A DNA stretch of 64,000 nt from Tolypothrix sp. PCC 7712 (GCF_025860405.1 NZ_CP063785.1:6821390-6885389); one strand, 5' to 3'. Positions 8,791 through 17,990 are shown, numbered from the stretch's first letter. Numbers and translations: made by a program. The notes: generated by a model from the sequence alone, not told the origin.

Positions 8791-11121
8791 ATGTCTACCA
8801 AAAAATTGCTACTCAGATTTGCCAAGCCTTATCCTGGTTTGATTATTTTGACAATAATTTTAGGCTTTTCCGGAGCATTATTTAATGGTATAAGTACAAC
8901 TTTAATTGTGCCAGTAATTTTAAGAATTGTCGGGCAAGAAGTAGATTTAACCAATGCGCCAAAGCTTTTAACAGCTATTATGTCTCCTTTTGATAAAGTT
9001 CCAGAAAATTACCGTGTTGGGGTGATGGCTGGAGCGATTATTTTCACAATATTTTTAAAAAACTTAGCAAATTATACTGGAAGTTTAGCATCTAGCTCTT
9101 TAAGCAGAATGCTGACATCAGATATGCGAGAAGCTGGATTAAAGTTATTATTGGACGTTGATATAGATTATTATGCCAAAACAAAAGTTGGCGATTTAAT
9201 TAATAAACTAGGTGGGGAAATTGGACGTACAGCGAGTACTTTAGGCAGTACTATTAGATTAATAATACTCTCAATTACCATCTTTGTTTTTATTGGGTTA
9301 TTACTGTCAATATCTTGGGAATTGACAATTATTTCTACACTGTTGCTGTCTTTAGTAACTTTAATCAACCAGTCTGCTATTACTCGTTCTCGAAAGTTTG
9401 GCAAGCAGCTGAGTGAAATGTCTAGTGCATATTCAATTTCTTTATTAGAAGTCCTCAATGGTATTCGCTTAGTTAAGTCAACAGGCAACGAATCCAGAGA
9501 ATTTCAACATATTAAAAAGCTAATTCGTGCGCGTGAAAAGGCAGATTTTCAATCTCAAGTTAACTCAGAAGCGATCGGGCCTTTGAGTGAAGTCATGGGA
9601 GTTTCAGCTTTAATGCTGATTGTCTTATTAAGTAAAATTTTCTTTGCCGATCAGATAGTATCTCTTTCTGCTGTACTTTTAACCTATTTATTGGTTTTAT
9701 TGCGGGTACTGCCATTAATTTCGCAACTCAATTCCATTCGCAGTAGTTTTGCCAGCACATCTACTAGTGTGGACATGGTAAGTGAATTTTTAAGCTTCAC
9801 TAACAAGCCATTCATGGGCAACGGTGAGCTGACATATACAAAATTAGAAAAGGGAGTCAGTTTTAATTCATTGTCCTTTAACTACCCTGGTCATGAAAAG
9901 TTGGTGCTTCAAGATGTGACATTAGATTTACCCCGTGGTAAAACTCTGGCATTAGTAGGCGGTTCTGGAGCAGGGAAATCAACTTTAGCAGACTTGTTAC
10001 CCAGATTTTATGACCCAGTAGCTGGCTCCATTACTATTGACGGTAAAGACTTGCGGGAATTTGATGTTATATCCCTAAGAAAACGGATGGGGATTGTTAG
10101 TCAAGATACCTTTCTGTTTAATGACTCAGTACGAAATAACATTTCCTATGGCAGACCGGAAGCTAGCGAAGAGGAAATTATCGCGGCTGCCAAACAGGCG
10201 AACGCATACGAGTTTATTATTAAATTGCCACAAGAATTTGATACCTTAATTGGCGATCGCGGTGTCATGTTATCTGGAGGACAAAGGCAAAGATTAGCGA
10301 TCGCTCGCGCCTTAGTGCAAAATCCAGAAATTCTAATTCTCGACGAAGCCACCAGCGCCTTAGATACTGTTTCCGAACGCCTAGTTCAAAGTGCGCTAGA
10401 TGATCTCAGCCGCGATCGCACAACTTTGGTAATTGCTCACCGTCTATCTACAGTCCAAAAAGCCGATCAAATAGCAGTCTTAGATCATGGAAAAGTAGTA
10501 GAGACAGGTACCCACGAAGAATTGTTAGAAAAAGGTGGTTTTTACTCGCGCCTCTATTCAATGCAATTTAGCGATCGTCCTGATAAGAACTCGCCAAGGT
10601 TAAAAATCCTCAGTGCTATGCGGAAATACTCAGCGCAGGTTACCTATCCTGAGGTCGTTACTCAATACAATCCAAGCTTAGTCCGCATTTCGCACGAAAT
10701 TCGGACACAACTGAACTCAATGATTGGATTCCTCAACTTATTACTTGAGGAGCTGATAGATGATGTTGAAGAGCGCCACGAAATCATTGAAGAAACCTAC
10801 AAATCAGCCTGGAGAATTCTGAATATTATTGATATTTTTGACGATATTGTTAACTTGAAAACGAACAAAAGTTTACTTCCAGTTGTTGAGCAAAATCCGA
10901 ACAGCTTAATTATCCAACCACCAAGTTTGATTCAAATGTCTTATGATTTTCGGACTTCGCTCAATCTTATCCGCAGTTCTATCCGTTCTCTTGCAGATAA
11001 AACATCAGCCACCCCAGAAGAGCAAAATCAATTACTATCAGAATCTTATCAATCTTCTATATATTTATTAGATAAATTGGAAAACCTCGAAGATATTATT
11101 ACTAACTATAGTTATGAATAA
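8791..11121 (+). CDS. ABC exporter (ABCB/MsbA-like) with tandem DHp-like C-terminal domains
   Basis: The 776-residue protein is a half-size ABC exporter with an unusual tail. Residues about 1-325 form the six-helix membrane domain. Residues about 355-590 form the nucleotide-binding domain: Walker A GGSGAGKST (390-398), signature LSGGQ (494-498), Walker B ILILDEA with Asp518/Glu519, and switch His550. Residues about 620-690 carry a histidine-kinase dimerisation-like segment with an H-box, RISHEIRTQLN (His635). Residues about 710-774 repeat the same pattern, but with Tyr718 in the histidine position (QMSYDFRTSLN). No kinase ATPase domain follows. It probably flips a lipid-linked glycan or glycolipid; heterocyst HepA-type exporters are one possible relative. 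The next gene overlaps it by 8 bp. Confidence 0.9.
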   Translation: MSTKKLLLRFAKPYPGLIILTIILGFSGALFNGISTTLIVPVILRIVGQEVDLTNAPKLLTAIMSPFDKVPENYRVGVMAGAIIFTIFLKNLANYTGSLASSSLSRMLTSDMREAGLKLLLDVDIDYYAKTKVGDLINKLGGEIGRTASTLGSTIRLIILSITIFVFIGLLLSISWELTIISTLLLSLVTLINQSAITRSRKFGKQLSEMSSAYSISLLEVLNGIRLVKSTGNESREFQHIKKLIRAREKADFQSQVNSEAIGPLSEVMGVSALMLIVLLSKIFFADQIVSLSAVLLTYLLVLLRVLPLISQLNSIRSSFASTSTSVDMVSEFLSFTNKPFMGNGELTYTKLEKGVSFNSLSFNYPGHEKLVLQDVTLDLPRGKTLALVGGSGAGKSTLADLLPRFYDPVAGSITIDGKDLREFDVISLRKRMGIVSQDTFLFNDSVRNNISYGRPEASEEEIIAAAKQANAYEFIIKLPQEFDTLIGDRGVMLSGGQRQRLAIARALVQNPEILILDEATSALDTVSERLVQSALDDLSRDRTTLVIAHRLSTVQKADQIAVLDHGKVVETGTHEELLEKGGFYSRLYSMQFSDRPDKNSPRLKILSAMRKYSAQVTYPEVVTQYNPSLVRISHEIRTQLNSMIGFLNLLLEELIDDVEERHEIIEETYKSAWRILNIIDIFDDIVNLKTNKSLLPVVEQNPNSLIIQPPSLIQMSYDFRTSLNLIRSSIRSLADKTSATPEEQNQLLSESYQSSIYLLDKLENLEDIITNYSYE

Positions 11122-12322
11122 AACAGCTTTAAAGAAGCACTATATATTTTTTGTTGGCGAAACCCTACCAAAACCTGAAGCTCATTTAGTGCAATCTACA
11201 AATGCAGCTAACGGAGCAGCAAATCTCGGGTACTCAACTGTTTTAGTTTATCCAGAAACACAAATCAAGACTTTAAATCCAGTTAATTTACTGCTGCCTT
11301 TTCAACCTCGACCAACACCCATAGAACTGATTAAATATTACAACCTGCATGACAAGTTAAAGGTTGCTCCTTTAGCTATGCCTTGGCCCATTGATAAACT
11401 ACACTATAAATTTACTAATTCCAACACCATTGCCTGTAAATATTATTTTCCGTTTCATATCCTGCCAACTACCAAACTTGTTCATAGTCGCAACTGGAAT
11501 TTTGTCAAAGCTGCCATTAAAAATGGTGTGCCAGCAATTTACGAACATCACCATCATGAAGATAAGCAATTTGAGCCGGAAATTATCAATCATCCACTGT
11601 TTCAAATTGCAGTTACCGTTGCCGATACCATTCGTGAATCAATGATTAAATATGGTATGCCACCAGAAAAAGTGATTAAGTTACACAATGGCTTTAATCG
11701 CTTATTTATGCAGAGACAACCAGAAAAGGCAGCAGAATGGCGTAATAAATTATTACAACAACATTCACATTTAGTAGTCTATGCCGGAGGTTTACGGCAA
11801 TTTAAAGGTATTGATGTCTTAATTGAGGTAGCTAGCGAAATGCCAAATGTACAATTTGTTTGTGCAGGTGGTAATACAACTGAAGTCGAACATTATGAAA
11901 AATTAGCTCAAGAAAAACAAGTTCACAACATTAAATTTTTGGGCTATATCTTGCACCATGAATTAGCATCTTTACTCCAAGCCGCAGATATTTTAGCTCA
12001 TCCCCATTGTTTAGGAGCAGCTGCAACTTTCACATCTCCATTAAAATTATTTGATTATTTTGCTTCTGGAACTCCCATTATCGCTACAGAAATTCCTTCA
12101 TTAATGGAATTTAAAAATACCTCAGCTATTGCTGCTTGGTGTGAGCCTGATAATCCGAGAAAATTTGCTGAATCTCTGCAGCATCTTTTAAAAACTCATC
12201 CCAGGAAAGTAGAAGGTTATGCCAATAGTATAAATTTCGTTCAGCAGTTTTCTTGGGAAAATCGAGCCGCTAAAATTTTAAGTTACGTTGATAAATCTTT
12301 GCTTCCGCCCTTAATTGCTTAA
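11114..12322 (+). CDS. glycosyltransferase family 4 (group 1)
   Basis: The 402-residue GT-B transferase begins inside the end of the exporter gene (8-bp overlap, ATGAATAA), a sign of translational coupling. The donor domain shows VVYAGGLRQFKGIDVLIEVA, VQFVCAGGN, KFLGYILHHELASLLQAADILAHPH and FTSPLKLFDYFASGTPIIATEIPSL, the typical GT4 nucleotide-sugar loop. The N-terminal part has KLVHSRNWNFVKAA and a run of acidic and histidine residues (YEHHHHEDKQF). It lacks a membrane segment. The close coupling to the exporter suggests that it acts late in assembly of the exported glycan. The specific sugar is unknown. Confidence 0.88.
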   Translation: MNKTALKKHYIFFVGETLPKPEAHLVQSTNAANGAANLGYSTVLVYPETQIKTLNPVNLLLPFQPRPTPIELIKYYNLHDKLKVAPLAMPWPIDKLHYKFTNSNTIACKYYFPFHILPTTKLVHSRNWNFVKAAIKNGVPAIYEHHHHEDKQFEPEIINHPLFQIAVTVADTIRESMIKYGMPPEKVIKLHNGFNRLFMQRQPEKAAEWRNKLLQQHSHLVVYAGGLRQFKGIDVLIEVASEMPNVQFVCAGGNTTEVEHYEKLAQEKQVHNIKFLGYILHHELASLLQAADILAHPHCLGAAATFTSPLKLFDYFASGTPIIATEIPSLMEFKNTSAIAAWCEPDNPRKFAESLQHLLKTHPRKVEGYANSINFVQQFSWENRAAKILSYVDKSLLPPLIA

Positions 12323-12338
12323 GTACTTTTAATTAATT

Positions 12339-13301
12339 ATGAATATTAAAACTATCGGGATGATTAGCAGCTATCGAGGTCTAGAAAATAGAGCCGATTG
12401 GCTGTGGCAGCAAAGTCCCAAGCCATTTGGAATGTGGGGAAATATCCAAATGCGTGCGCCAGAAGTTAAACCAGATTTTCTACTCATGTATCAGTTTGAT
12501 TTTATCCAACCATCTCCCCAACAATCTTGGTTAGATAAGTTCCGTAAACGTCAAGCAGAGTCAACAACAGTAGATATTAATTCTTTACTTCGTGGTGTGA
12601 GTAAAGAAAGAATTATGTATTTATTGAGGGAACCACCGTTAGAGGAAATTATCGAGATTACTAATCGTAATTATCAGCAAGCTCAAAATTATTGTGGCTA
12701 TGTTTCTGGCCCCGATGACTTTGCTCCAACTCCCGATTATATGCCTGCGATTTGGTACCATTCTAATTCCTTTCAGGATTTAGATGAAATGCCATGCCCT
12801 CCGAAAGTTTCTACTTGTAGTTGGATTACTTCTGGAATTAGTCGCACAGCCAATCATCGCCAACGTTTAGAATTTTTACGTTCTTTACAATCAAATGGAT
12901 TGAAGTTTGATTTGTACGGTCGAAATTTACCTGCATGGGCAAATATTACCGGAGAACTAAGTAATAAATGGTATGGAATGGCACCATATTTTTACAACTT
13001 AGCGATTGAAAATTATACTGGTAATAATTGGTATGTCAGTGAGAAACTTTGGGATAGTTTATTGGCTTGGTGCTTACCAATTTACTATGGAGGCCCTGCT
13101 GCTGATAAATTATTACCTCCTGGTAGTTTTTTAAGATTACCTAGCTTAGATAAAAAAGGTCTTGCTTACATTCAAGAAGTAACTGCTACTCCCGATGCGT
13201 GGTATGCAGCTAAAGATGCGATCGCAGAAGCACGTCAAATCATTTTACATAAACTCAATCTGCTGAATTGGTTATCAAATTTTGTAGCTCAACACTCATA
13301 A
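12339..13301 (+). CDS. GT10-like (fucosyltransferase-fold) glycosyltransferase
   Basis: The 320-residue protein ends with the alpha-1,3-fucosyltransferase (GT10) core: STCSWITSG, the RLEFLRSLQ...FDLYGRN strand, and NLAIENYTGNNWYVSEKLWDSLLAWCLPIYYGGP, which matches the donor-binding ENS...YVTEKL...PVYWG pattern of the family. The N-terminal half is divergent. GT10 enzymes move fucose or related deoxy sugars from GDP donors, but the exact donor here is inference. It lies 16 bp after the GT4 gene and 3 bp before the next transferase, inside one likely operon. Confidence 0.8.
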   Translation: MNIKTIGMISSYRGLENRADWLWQQSPKPFGMWGNIQMRAPEVKPDFLLMYQFDFIQPSPQQSWLDKFRKRQAESTTVDINSLLRGVSKERIMYLLREPPLEEIIEITNRNYQQAQNYCGYVSGPDDFAPTPDYMPAIWYHSNSFQDLDEMPCPPKVSTCSWITSGISRTANHRQRLEFLRSLQSNGLKFDLYGRNLPAWANITGELSNKWYGMAPYFYNLAIENYTGNNWYVSEKLWDSLLAWCLPIYYGGPAADKLLPPGSFLRLPSLDKKGLAYIQEVTATPDAWYAAKDAIAEARQIILHKLNLLNWLSNFVAQHS

Positions 13302-13304
13302 AAT

Positions 13305-14282
13305 ATGAATGGTATTTGCACTCTGGCGAATGATTATGTTTTTGATCAATTGGTAGCTTTACTCAACAGTATTGATGCAATATTAGGTTCTGAAACTCCT
13401 GTCTGTATTTATCCTTTTGATGACCAGACACAACGAATTGCTGATGAAATTACTAAGCGACCTAATGTATTTATTTACAATAACCAAGAATCTATAAATT
13501 ACTGGGATCAATTTATGGTGTCAGCTGCACCAGAAAGATTGAATCGTAGTCAATCCCGACTTTATGGCGCTCATCGTCGGTTTTGTGCCTTTGATGGCCC
13601 CTTTGAGAAATTTATATATTTAGATGCTGATACTTTAGTGATGAACTCACTAGCAACAGTATTTCAAAAATTAGATAGTTATGACTTTGTTGTCTATGAC
13701 TTTCAATTTAAAGATGTTAGTAAAGTATATAATGTTGATTCTCCGCAATTACTAGAAGTTTTTGCCAAAGAACGGATAAATTCAGAGATATTTTGTTCTG
13801 GATTTTATGCTTCTAAAAAAGGTGTATTTTCAAAAGAGCAGATAAAATCTCTAATACTGTCTCTGCAAAATGATGAAAGAGACATATTATATCAAGGTGC
13901 TGGCGAACAGCCTTTAATTAACTACATGGTGATGAAATCTCACCTTTCTATTTATAATTTTGCTCAACAATTACCATCTCATGAAGTAACAGGATGTTCT
14001 GTCGGCTCTAAGCACTTTGAAGAAAAAGAGCATATTCTTTATGACAAAGGTAATCGACTAACTTATCTTCATTATATTGGTGTACCTCCTAATATCCATC
14101 AAGCTGTATGTACTGGTGAGAATATTGATTTTCCTTATAGAGATTTATTTCTCTACTATCGCTACTTACATGAGCCAGAAAAACGTCCACTATTTCATGA
14201 TCACCCTAGACCTTATGACGCTCCACCACCAAATTTATTCACTAGAGCTTTGAGAAAATTAAAATTAATTAACCAAGGATAA
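13305..14282 (+). CDS. GT-A-like transferase, tandem paralogue 1
   Basis: The 325-residue protein begins NGICTLANDYVFDQLVALLNSI, carries the DXD motif FIYLDADTLVMN, a middle FCSGFYASKKGVFS segment, and a conserved end RLTYLHYIGVPPN ... PYRDLFLYYRYLHEPEKRP. Two neighbours share this whole plan, so the three form a tandem family (recalled, unverified, as the cyanobacterial Npun_R2821/Npun_R2823 type). The family is probably nucleotide-sugar transferases of GT-A fold. It is separated by 3 bp from genes on both sides, so it is part of a tightly packed operon. The reaction is unknown. Confidence 0.75.
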   Translation: MNGICTLANDYVFDQLVALLNSIDAILGSETPVCIYPFDDQTQRIADEITKRPNVFIYNNQESINYWDQFMVSAAPERLNRSQSRLYGAHRRFCAFDGPFEKFIYLDADTLVMNSLATVFQKLDSYDFVVYDFQFKDVSKVYNVDSPQLLEVFAKERINSEIFCSGFYASKKGVFSKEQIKSLILSLQNDERDILYQGAGEQPLINYMVMKSHLSIYNFAQQLPSHEVTGCSVGSKHFEEKEHILYDKGNRLTYLHYIGVPPNIHQAVCTGENIDFPYRDLFLYYRYLHEPEKRPLFHDHPRPYDAPPPNLFTRALRKLKLINQG

Positions 14283-14285
14283 TTT

Positions 14286-15176
14286 ATGAGTAGGGGAATT
14301 TATATCGTTGCTAACGACCGAGTAATGGATAATGCGATCGCTTTACTCAATAGTATTCGATTTTACGATCCGGAAGTTCCAGTTTATCTCATACCTTTTA
14401 ATGAAAACTATCACAAAGTTGCAGAGAAACTTAGCACTTTACATAATGTCCAATTGTTCCCAAACTTAGAATTGATTGAGCAATTCACCAACCGCATAGG
14501 TGAAATATTTGATCGAGATTTTCTGGCTTTACCCAACAAAATGCGTAAGCTGGTAGCATGGTTTGGCCCTTTAGATGAATTTATTTATATTGATACAGAT
14601 ATTGTCGTTTTTGAAAAAATTGCTGACAATTTAGACAAACTTGCAGAAGTCGATTTTTTCTGCTGCGATTATCATCATGCTAATGACAAGTTACGCAACA
14701 TTTTTTCGCCATTAGTAATAGAACAGCAAATTTTTTCTGATACGCAATTAGAAGATGTTTTTAACAGTGGCTTTTGGGCTTCATGCAAGGGAGCTATTAC
14801 TGAGCAACAGATGGATGAAACTTTGCGTGAATGTGCTGCTCATCGTGAATATTTCGATTTTACCGAAGGAGTTACAGACCAACCAATTTTAAATTATTTG
14901 GTTCTCAAACTTATTGCCAAACGCGGTAATCTTGTGAAAATTCCTGGCGGGGGGCCTGGTAGTTGGGCTGGTTCTCGCAATTTTCAACAGCAAGGATATA
15001 CCCTCCATGACAGAGGACAACGACTGAAATATCTACATTGGGCGGGAACTAAGATAAAAGCTGGTAGCCCTTATTGGGAATTGTGGGAACATTATCGCTA
15101 CCTTCATGAGGGGAAATTTGCTTTTATCCCCAAACTCACTCGCCGTTTCTTTCCCTTTGTTGCTACTCGCAATTAA
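14286..15176 (+). CDS. GT-A-like transferase, tandem paralogue 2
   Basis: The 296-residue protein is the most divergent of the three tandem copies. It opens RGIYIVANDRVMDNAIALLNSI, has the DXD variant FIYIDTDIVVFE, the FNSGFWASCKGAIT segment, and ends RLKYLHWAGTKI ... YWELWEHYRYLHEGK. It is about 30 residues shorter than copy 1 through the loss of an insert after the first Rossmann-like half and a shorter tail. AAGGA lies 9-10 bases before its ATG. It is likely a cytoplasmic sugar transferase of the same pathway, with a different donor or acceptor from its neighbours. Confidence 0.75.
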   Translation: MSRGIYIVANDRVMDNAIALLNSIRFYDPEVPVYLIPFNENYHKVAEKLSTLHNVQLFPNLELIEQFTNRIGEIFDRDFLALPNKMRKLVAWFGPLDEFIYIDTDIVVFEKIADNLDKLAEVDFFCCDYHHANDKLRNIFSPLVIEQQIFSDTQLEDVFNSGFWASCKGAITEQQMDETLRECAAHREYFDFTEGVTDQPILNYLVLKLIAKRGNLVKIPGGGPGSWAGSRNFQQQGYTLHDRGQRLKYLHWAGTKIKAGSPYWELWEHYRYLHEGKFAFIPKLTRRFFPFVATRN

Positions 15177-15192
15177 TATCAGGAGTACTTTC

Positions 15193-16224
15193 ATGGTAGA
15201 TGGTATTTATACCCTCGCTAATGATGTGGTTTATGACCAATTAGTTGCTTTACTCAATAGCATTGAAGCTAACGCCGGCAGAAAAATTCCGGTTTGTGTC
15301 ATTCCATATAATGAGCAGTTAGATAAAGTTAAGGCAGAGGTTGCAACTAGAGATAATGTAACTTTATTTGAGGATTATACTTCTATAGATTACTGGGATA
15401 ATTTTGCCACACAGGTATGGGAGAACTATCCCAGAGCACAAAAAACTTGGCGAGAATGGGGATTTCCAGAACTCTATCGTCTACCTATGCATCGCAAATT
15501 ATGTGCCTTAGATGGTGGATTTGATAGATTTATTTATTTTGACGCTGATACTCTATTAATGGGGCCTATTGACTATATATATTTAAAGTTAGATCAATAT
15601 GATTGGGTAACAAACGATTTTCAGTATAAATCTGATTTGAAATATGTGTTTGATGGCCCATCAGAGTTAATCCAACAGATTTTTCCAACAGAAAAATTAC
15701 CATCTCATATATTTTGTGCAGGATGGTTTGGTGCAAAAAAACAAATTTTTACCCAAGCCACTTTAGAAAGTTTATTAAATAAACTAAAGTCTGGTGAAGC
15801 GGATGTCATGGCTTTAGGAGGCCCTGACCAATCTTTATTTAACTACTTAGTATTGAGAAGTGGAATTTCTTATTATAATTTTGCTTGTCATGAATATGAG
15901 AAGGCAACTGGTAATCACTGGAGTTCTAAATTTGATGTTCTAGAAAATGTTCTTTACGACCAAGGAAGAAGGCTAACATACTTACACTATATGAGTATCG
16001 GTGCATCAGCTTTTAGTAAACTTTGTGCAGGTGAATATATCAATATTCCGTATCGAGAAGTGTTTTTACATTATCGTTATTTAAAATCACCAGAAACTAG
16101 ACCACAAAGCTTTAAGCGTCCCAGCTTGATTTTAAAGTTGCAACAAAATACTACAGATTTCTTCAAGCAAAAAATCGCCAATATTAAGCTCAATTATCGC
16201 AATTTTAGAGATAGTATCACTTGA
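15193..16224 (+). CDS. GT-A-like transferase, tandem paralogue 3
   Basis: This 343-residue protein starts at an ATG with AGGAG nine bases upstream. A longer reading that begins inside the previous gene would prepend residues not found in the paralogues, so the later start is chosen. It opens VDGIYTLANDVVYDQLVALLNSI, has FIYFDADTLLMG, FCAGWFGAKKQIFT, and RLTYLHYMSIGASAF ... PYREVFLHYRYLKSPETRP. It is closest to copy 1, which points to a recent duplication. It is the last plus-strand gene of the island and is followed by a perfect 14-bp inverted repeat. Confidence 0.78.
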   Translation: MVDGIYTLANDVVYDQLVALLNSIEANAGRKIPVCVIPYNEQLDKVKAEVATRDNVTLFEDYTSIDYWDNFATQVWENYPRAQKTWREWGFPELYRLPMHRKLCALDGGFDRFIYFDADTLLMGPIDYIYLKLDQYDWVTNDFQYKSDLKYVFDGPSELIQQIFPTEKLPSHIFCAGWFGAKKQIFTQATLESLLNKLKSGEADVMALGGPDQSLFNYLVLRSGISYYNFACHEYEKATGNHWSSKFDVLENVLYDQGRRLTYLHYMSIGASAFSKLCAGEYINIPYREVFLHYRYLKSPETRPQSFKRPSLILKLQQNTTDFFKQKIANIKLNYRNFRDSIT

Positions 16225-16261
16225 TAGATAGGATGTCATAGATTGTAAAATGAATGCTCAG

Positions 16262-16293
16262 TCAGGTGCGTTAGCGTTGGCTAACGCACCTGA
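16262..16293. repeat. perfect 14-bp inverted repeat between convergent genes
   Basis: Arms TCAGGTGCGTTAGC and GCTAACGCACCTGA flank GTTG. It lies between two convergent genes and may stop transcription from both sides. The core GTGCGTTAGC resembles the palindrome at 26851-26885, so it probably belongs to a dispersed repeat family. Confidence 0.75.
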
Positions 16294-16320
16294 AAGATTA
16301 TAGACTATTATTAGTGGTAA

Positions 16321-17229
16321 TTAGCGGTAATAAAAATTAAAATTATTCAAACTTACTATTCTTAAATAGAGATAACGATAATAATAACCAATAAATTTTT
16401 TAAGTCTGCGCTTTATTTTTTGCAATATAGAGCTTTGGCGATATTCAATCGTTTCATGTTGCTGAAAATAAATTAAAGTATCATCTGCATTTGCTTGACC
16501 TTTTTTGATTTTCTGCCTTTGCACCCAATCTTTAAAATAAACAATCCCCTGCATAGCATCCCATTGAACTTGTAACCCCGCCTTAGCAGCAGCCATTCCT
16601 ATTGCATAGCCTTCTGCACCATAAAATCCATTTAACTCACAGTAAAGTGCGATATTGTTCCAGTGTTTGAGAAATTCTATTTCTTTTCCATCTTGCCTCG
16701 TAATGACAAATAGCATTTCCATCACAAACTGGATGTTAGTATCTTCTAAATCTAAATCTAGCTTTTTCGCTAACTTTCGCAGAATTTCTATATCTCTACT
16801 TCGCTTTGGTTTATATTTATCATTTACTGAATCAATATAAACTTGATTATGCTTGGCAATACTAGTGCAACTTACAGCAGTTATACCAGGCAGCCATGTC
16901 ATTTCTGATAGAAACTTATCTAATATTCTGATATCTGCATCTACAAATATACAAGTATTAAATAGTGATATAGCTTTGGCAATTACAAATCTTTTATCAT
17001 GGTAACAACCAATACTCTGCTGCTGATGTTTAAAAGCTAGAACATTAGGATATTTACTAAATTCTTGGGGCTTATCTGTTAAAATAAGTAAATATATGCC
17101 TGGTAAATTTTTCTCAATATCTTGAGCCAATAGGAGAGCATGAGAGCGGTATCTTTCACCTAAGGCTAAAGTACAAAAACAAACTTCTTGTTGCTCTTGC
17201 TGCATTGGTTTTAAGTTGCTATATAACAT
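16321..17229 (-). CDS. putative glycosyltransferase (GT-A-like)
   Basis: The 302-residue protein (or 294 if it begins at the second ATG at 17205) has a GT-A-like start, VCFCTLALGERYRSHALLLAQDI, and a DXD-type motif in TCIFVDADIRILDKF. A later GFYGAEGYAIGMAAAKAG segment would sit near the acceptor site. The basic C-terminus (KIKRRLKKFIGYYYRYLYLRI) may touch the membrane. It is convergent with the glycan operon and separated from it by about 97 bp, so it is probably a separate transcription unit serving the same surface glycan. Its sugar is unknown. Confidence 0.7.
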   Translation of the reverse strand: MLYSNLKPMQQEQQEVCFCTLALGERYRSHALLLAQDIEKNLPGIYLLILTDKPQEFSKYPNVLAFKHQQQSIGCYHDKRFVIAKAISLFNTCIFVDADIRILDKFLSEMTWLPGITAVSCTSIAKHNQVYIDSVNDKYKPKRSRDIEILRKLAKKLDLDLEDTNIQFVMEMLFVITRQDGKEIEFLKHWNNIALYCELNGFYGAEGYAIGMAAAKAGLQVQWDAMQGIVYFKDWVQRQKIKKGQANADDTLIYFQQHETIEYRQSSILQKIKRRLKKFIGYYYRYLYLRIVSLNNFNFYYR

Positions 17230-17565
17230 ACTAAAAGTATGAATTTTTATTGTCTGAGCATCTAACTAAGTATTATTTTTACATAAACAATACATTCATG
17301 CTATGGTGATATTACGTATTGTGCAACTATTTTGAAACTTGAATTTTCATTAGTCAGCAATAATAAATATCAAAATAGTAAATATTTAAAAAATTAAATT
17401 ACTACCCAGTAATTTATCATTTCAGTTAATAAGTAATAATTATCAAAGCCTTTTTTCAAAATGGTATTAGATGATGGGAATTCATTTATAACAAACAAAA
17501 ATAGCTGCTAGATACTGATGTCTAGCAGCTATTTTTATTAATAGTAGGAGTAAATTTTGCGGTCT
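17230..17565. other. intergenic region with a minus-strand terminator
   Basis: This A/T-rich stretch holds the promoter side of the minus-strand transferase at its left and the terminator described at 17497-17536 at its right. No other ORF, repeat or RNA gene is apparent. Confidence 0.5.
17497..17536 (-). terminator. strong intrinsic terminator
   Basis: A perfect 16-bp stem (AAAAATAGCTGCTAGA / TCTAGCAGCTATTTTT) with an 8-base loop lies 30 bp after the stop of the minus-strand membrane protein. Read on the minus strand it ends in a T-tract, so it should end the aarF-like gene plus membrane-protein transcript. Confidence 0.85.
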
Positions 17566-17940
17566 CTAAGATAAAGAATCTAAATCCAGAGATTGCATAC
17601 CTTGGCGTTCTACAAACTCCAGCATACTTCCCAATTGCCACCAAACTAACAAACAAGTGAACAAACTCATTGGCAAGCCAATACCTAAAGCTAGGATTGG
17701 GGGAAAGCCAAATATCTCGAAACCGGAACAAAGAAACAGGCAAACACCACCTGTGATGCCCAAAAATGGGACAATCAGTTGCTTCCAGGCGGAAGGCGGT
17801 TTGATATTTTCTGCGCTCTTGTTTGGCCATTTCTGAACAATTACTTTTAAAGTACCAGATAAGGCGATTCCAGAAGTTATAGCGATTAATAAACCAACAA
17901 CTAGTAGGACATACGGTGGATGCAGAGGGTAATAGTACAT
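17566..17940 (-). CDS. small membrane protein, unknown function
   Basis: The 124-residue protein has three hydrophobic segments (about residues 9-30, 52-72 and 77-99). A cytosolic-looking loop, IVQKWPNKSAENIKPPSAWK, lies between the first and second. Its ATG has AAGGAG eight bases upstream. It begins 50 bp after the AarF/UbiB-like gene on the same strand and a strong terminator follows it, so the two are probably one operon. I do not recognise the family. A link to quinone metabolism or to UbiB function is suggested only by position. Confidence 0.75.
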   Translation of the reverse strand: MYYYPLHPPYVLLVVGLLIAITSGIALSGTLKVIVQKWPNKSAENIKPPSAWKQLIVPFLGITGGVCLFLCSGFEIFGFPPILALGIGLPMSLFTCLLVWWQLGSMLEFVERQGMQSLDLDSLS

Positions 17941-17990
17941 GAAAACTCCTTATTGGCAGAGAAATTTAAAAGTAATTGTGGTTTGAGTTG

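Noticed and set aside
15106-15192. 29-codon extension of the third tandem transferase into the previous gene
   Set aside because: It would overlap the preceding gene by 71 bp and add residues absent from the paralogues; AGGAG supports 15193.
6585-16224. Assignment of the glycan island as the heterocyst envelope polysaccharide (hep) cluster
   Set aside because: One ABC exporter surrounded by transferases is suggestive, but no gene can be tied to a specific hep gene from sequence memory alone.
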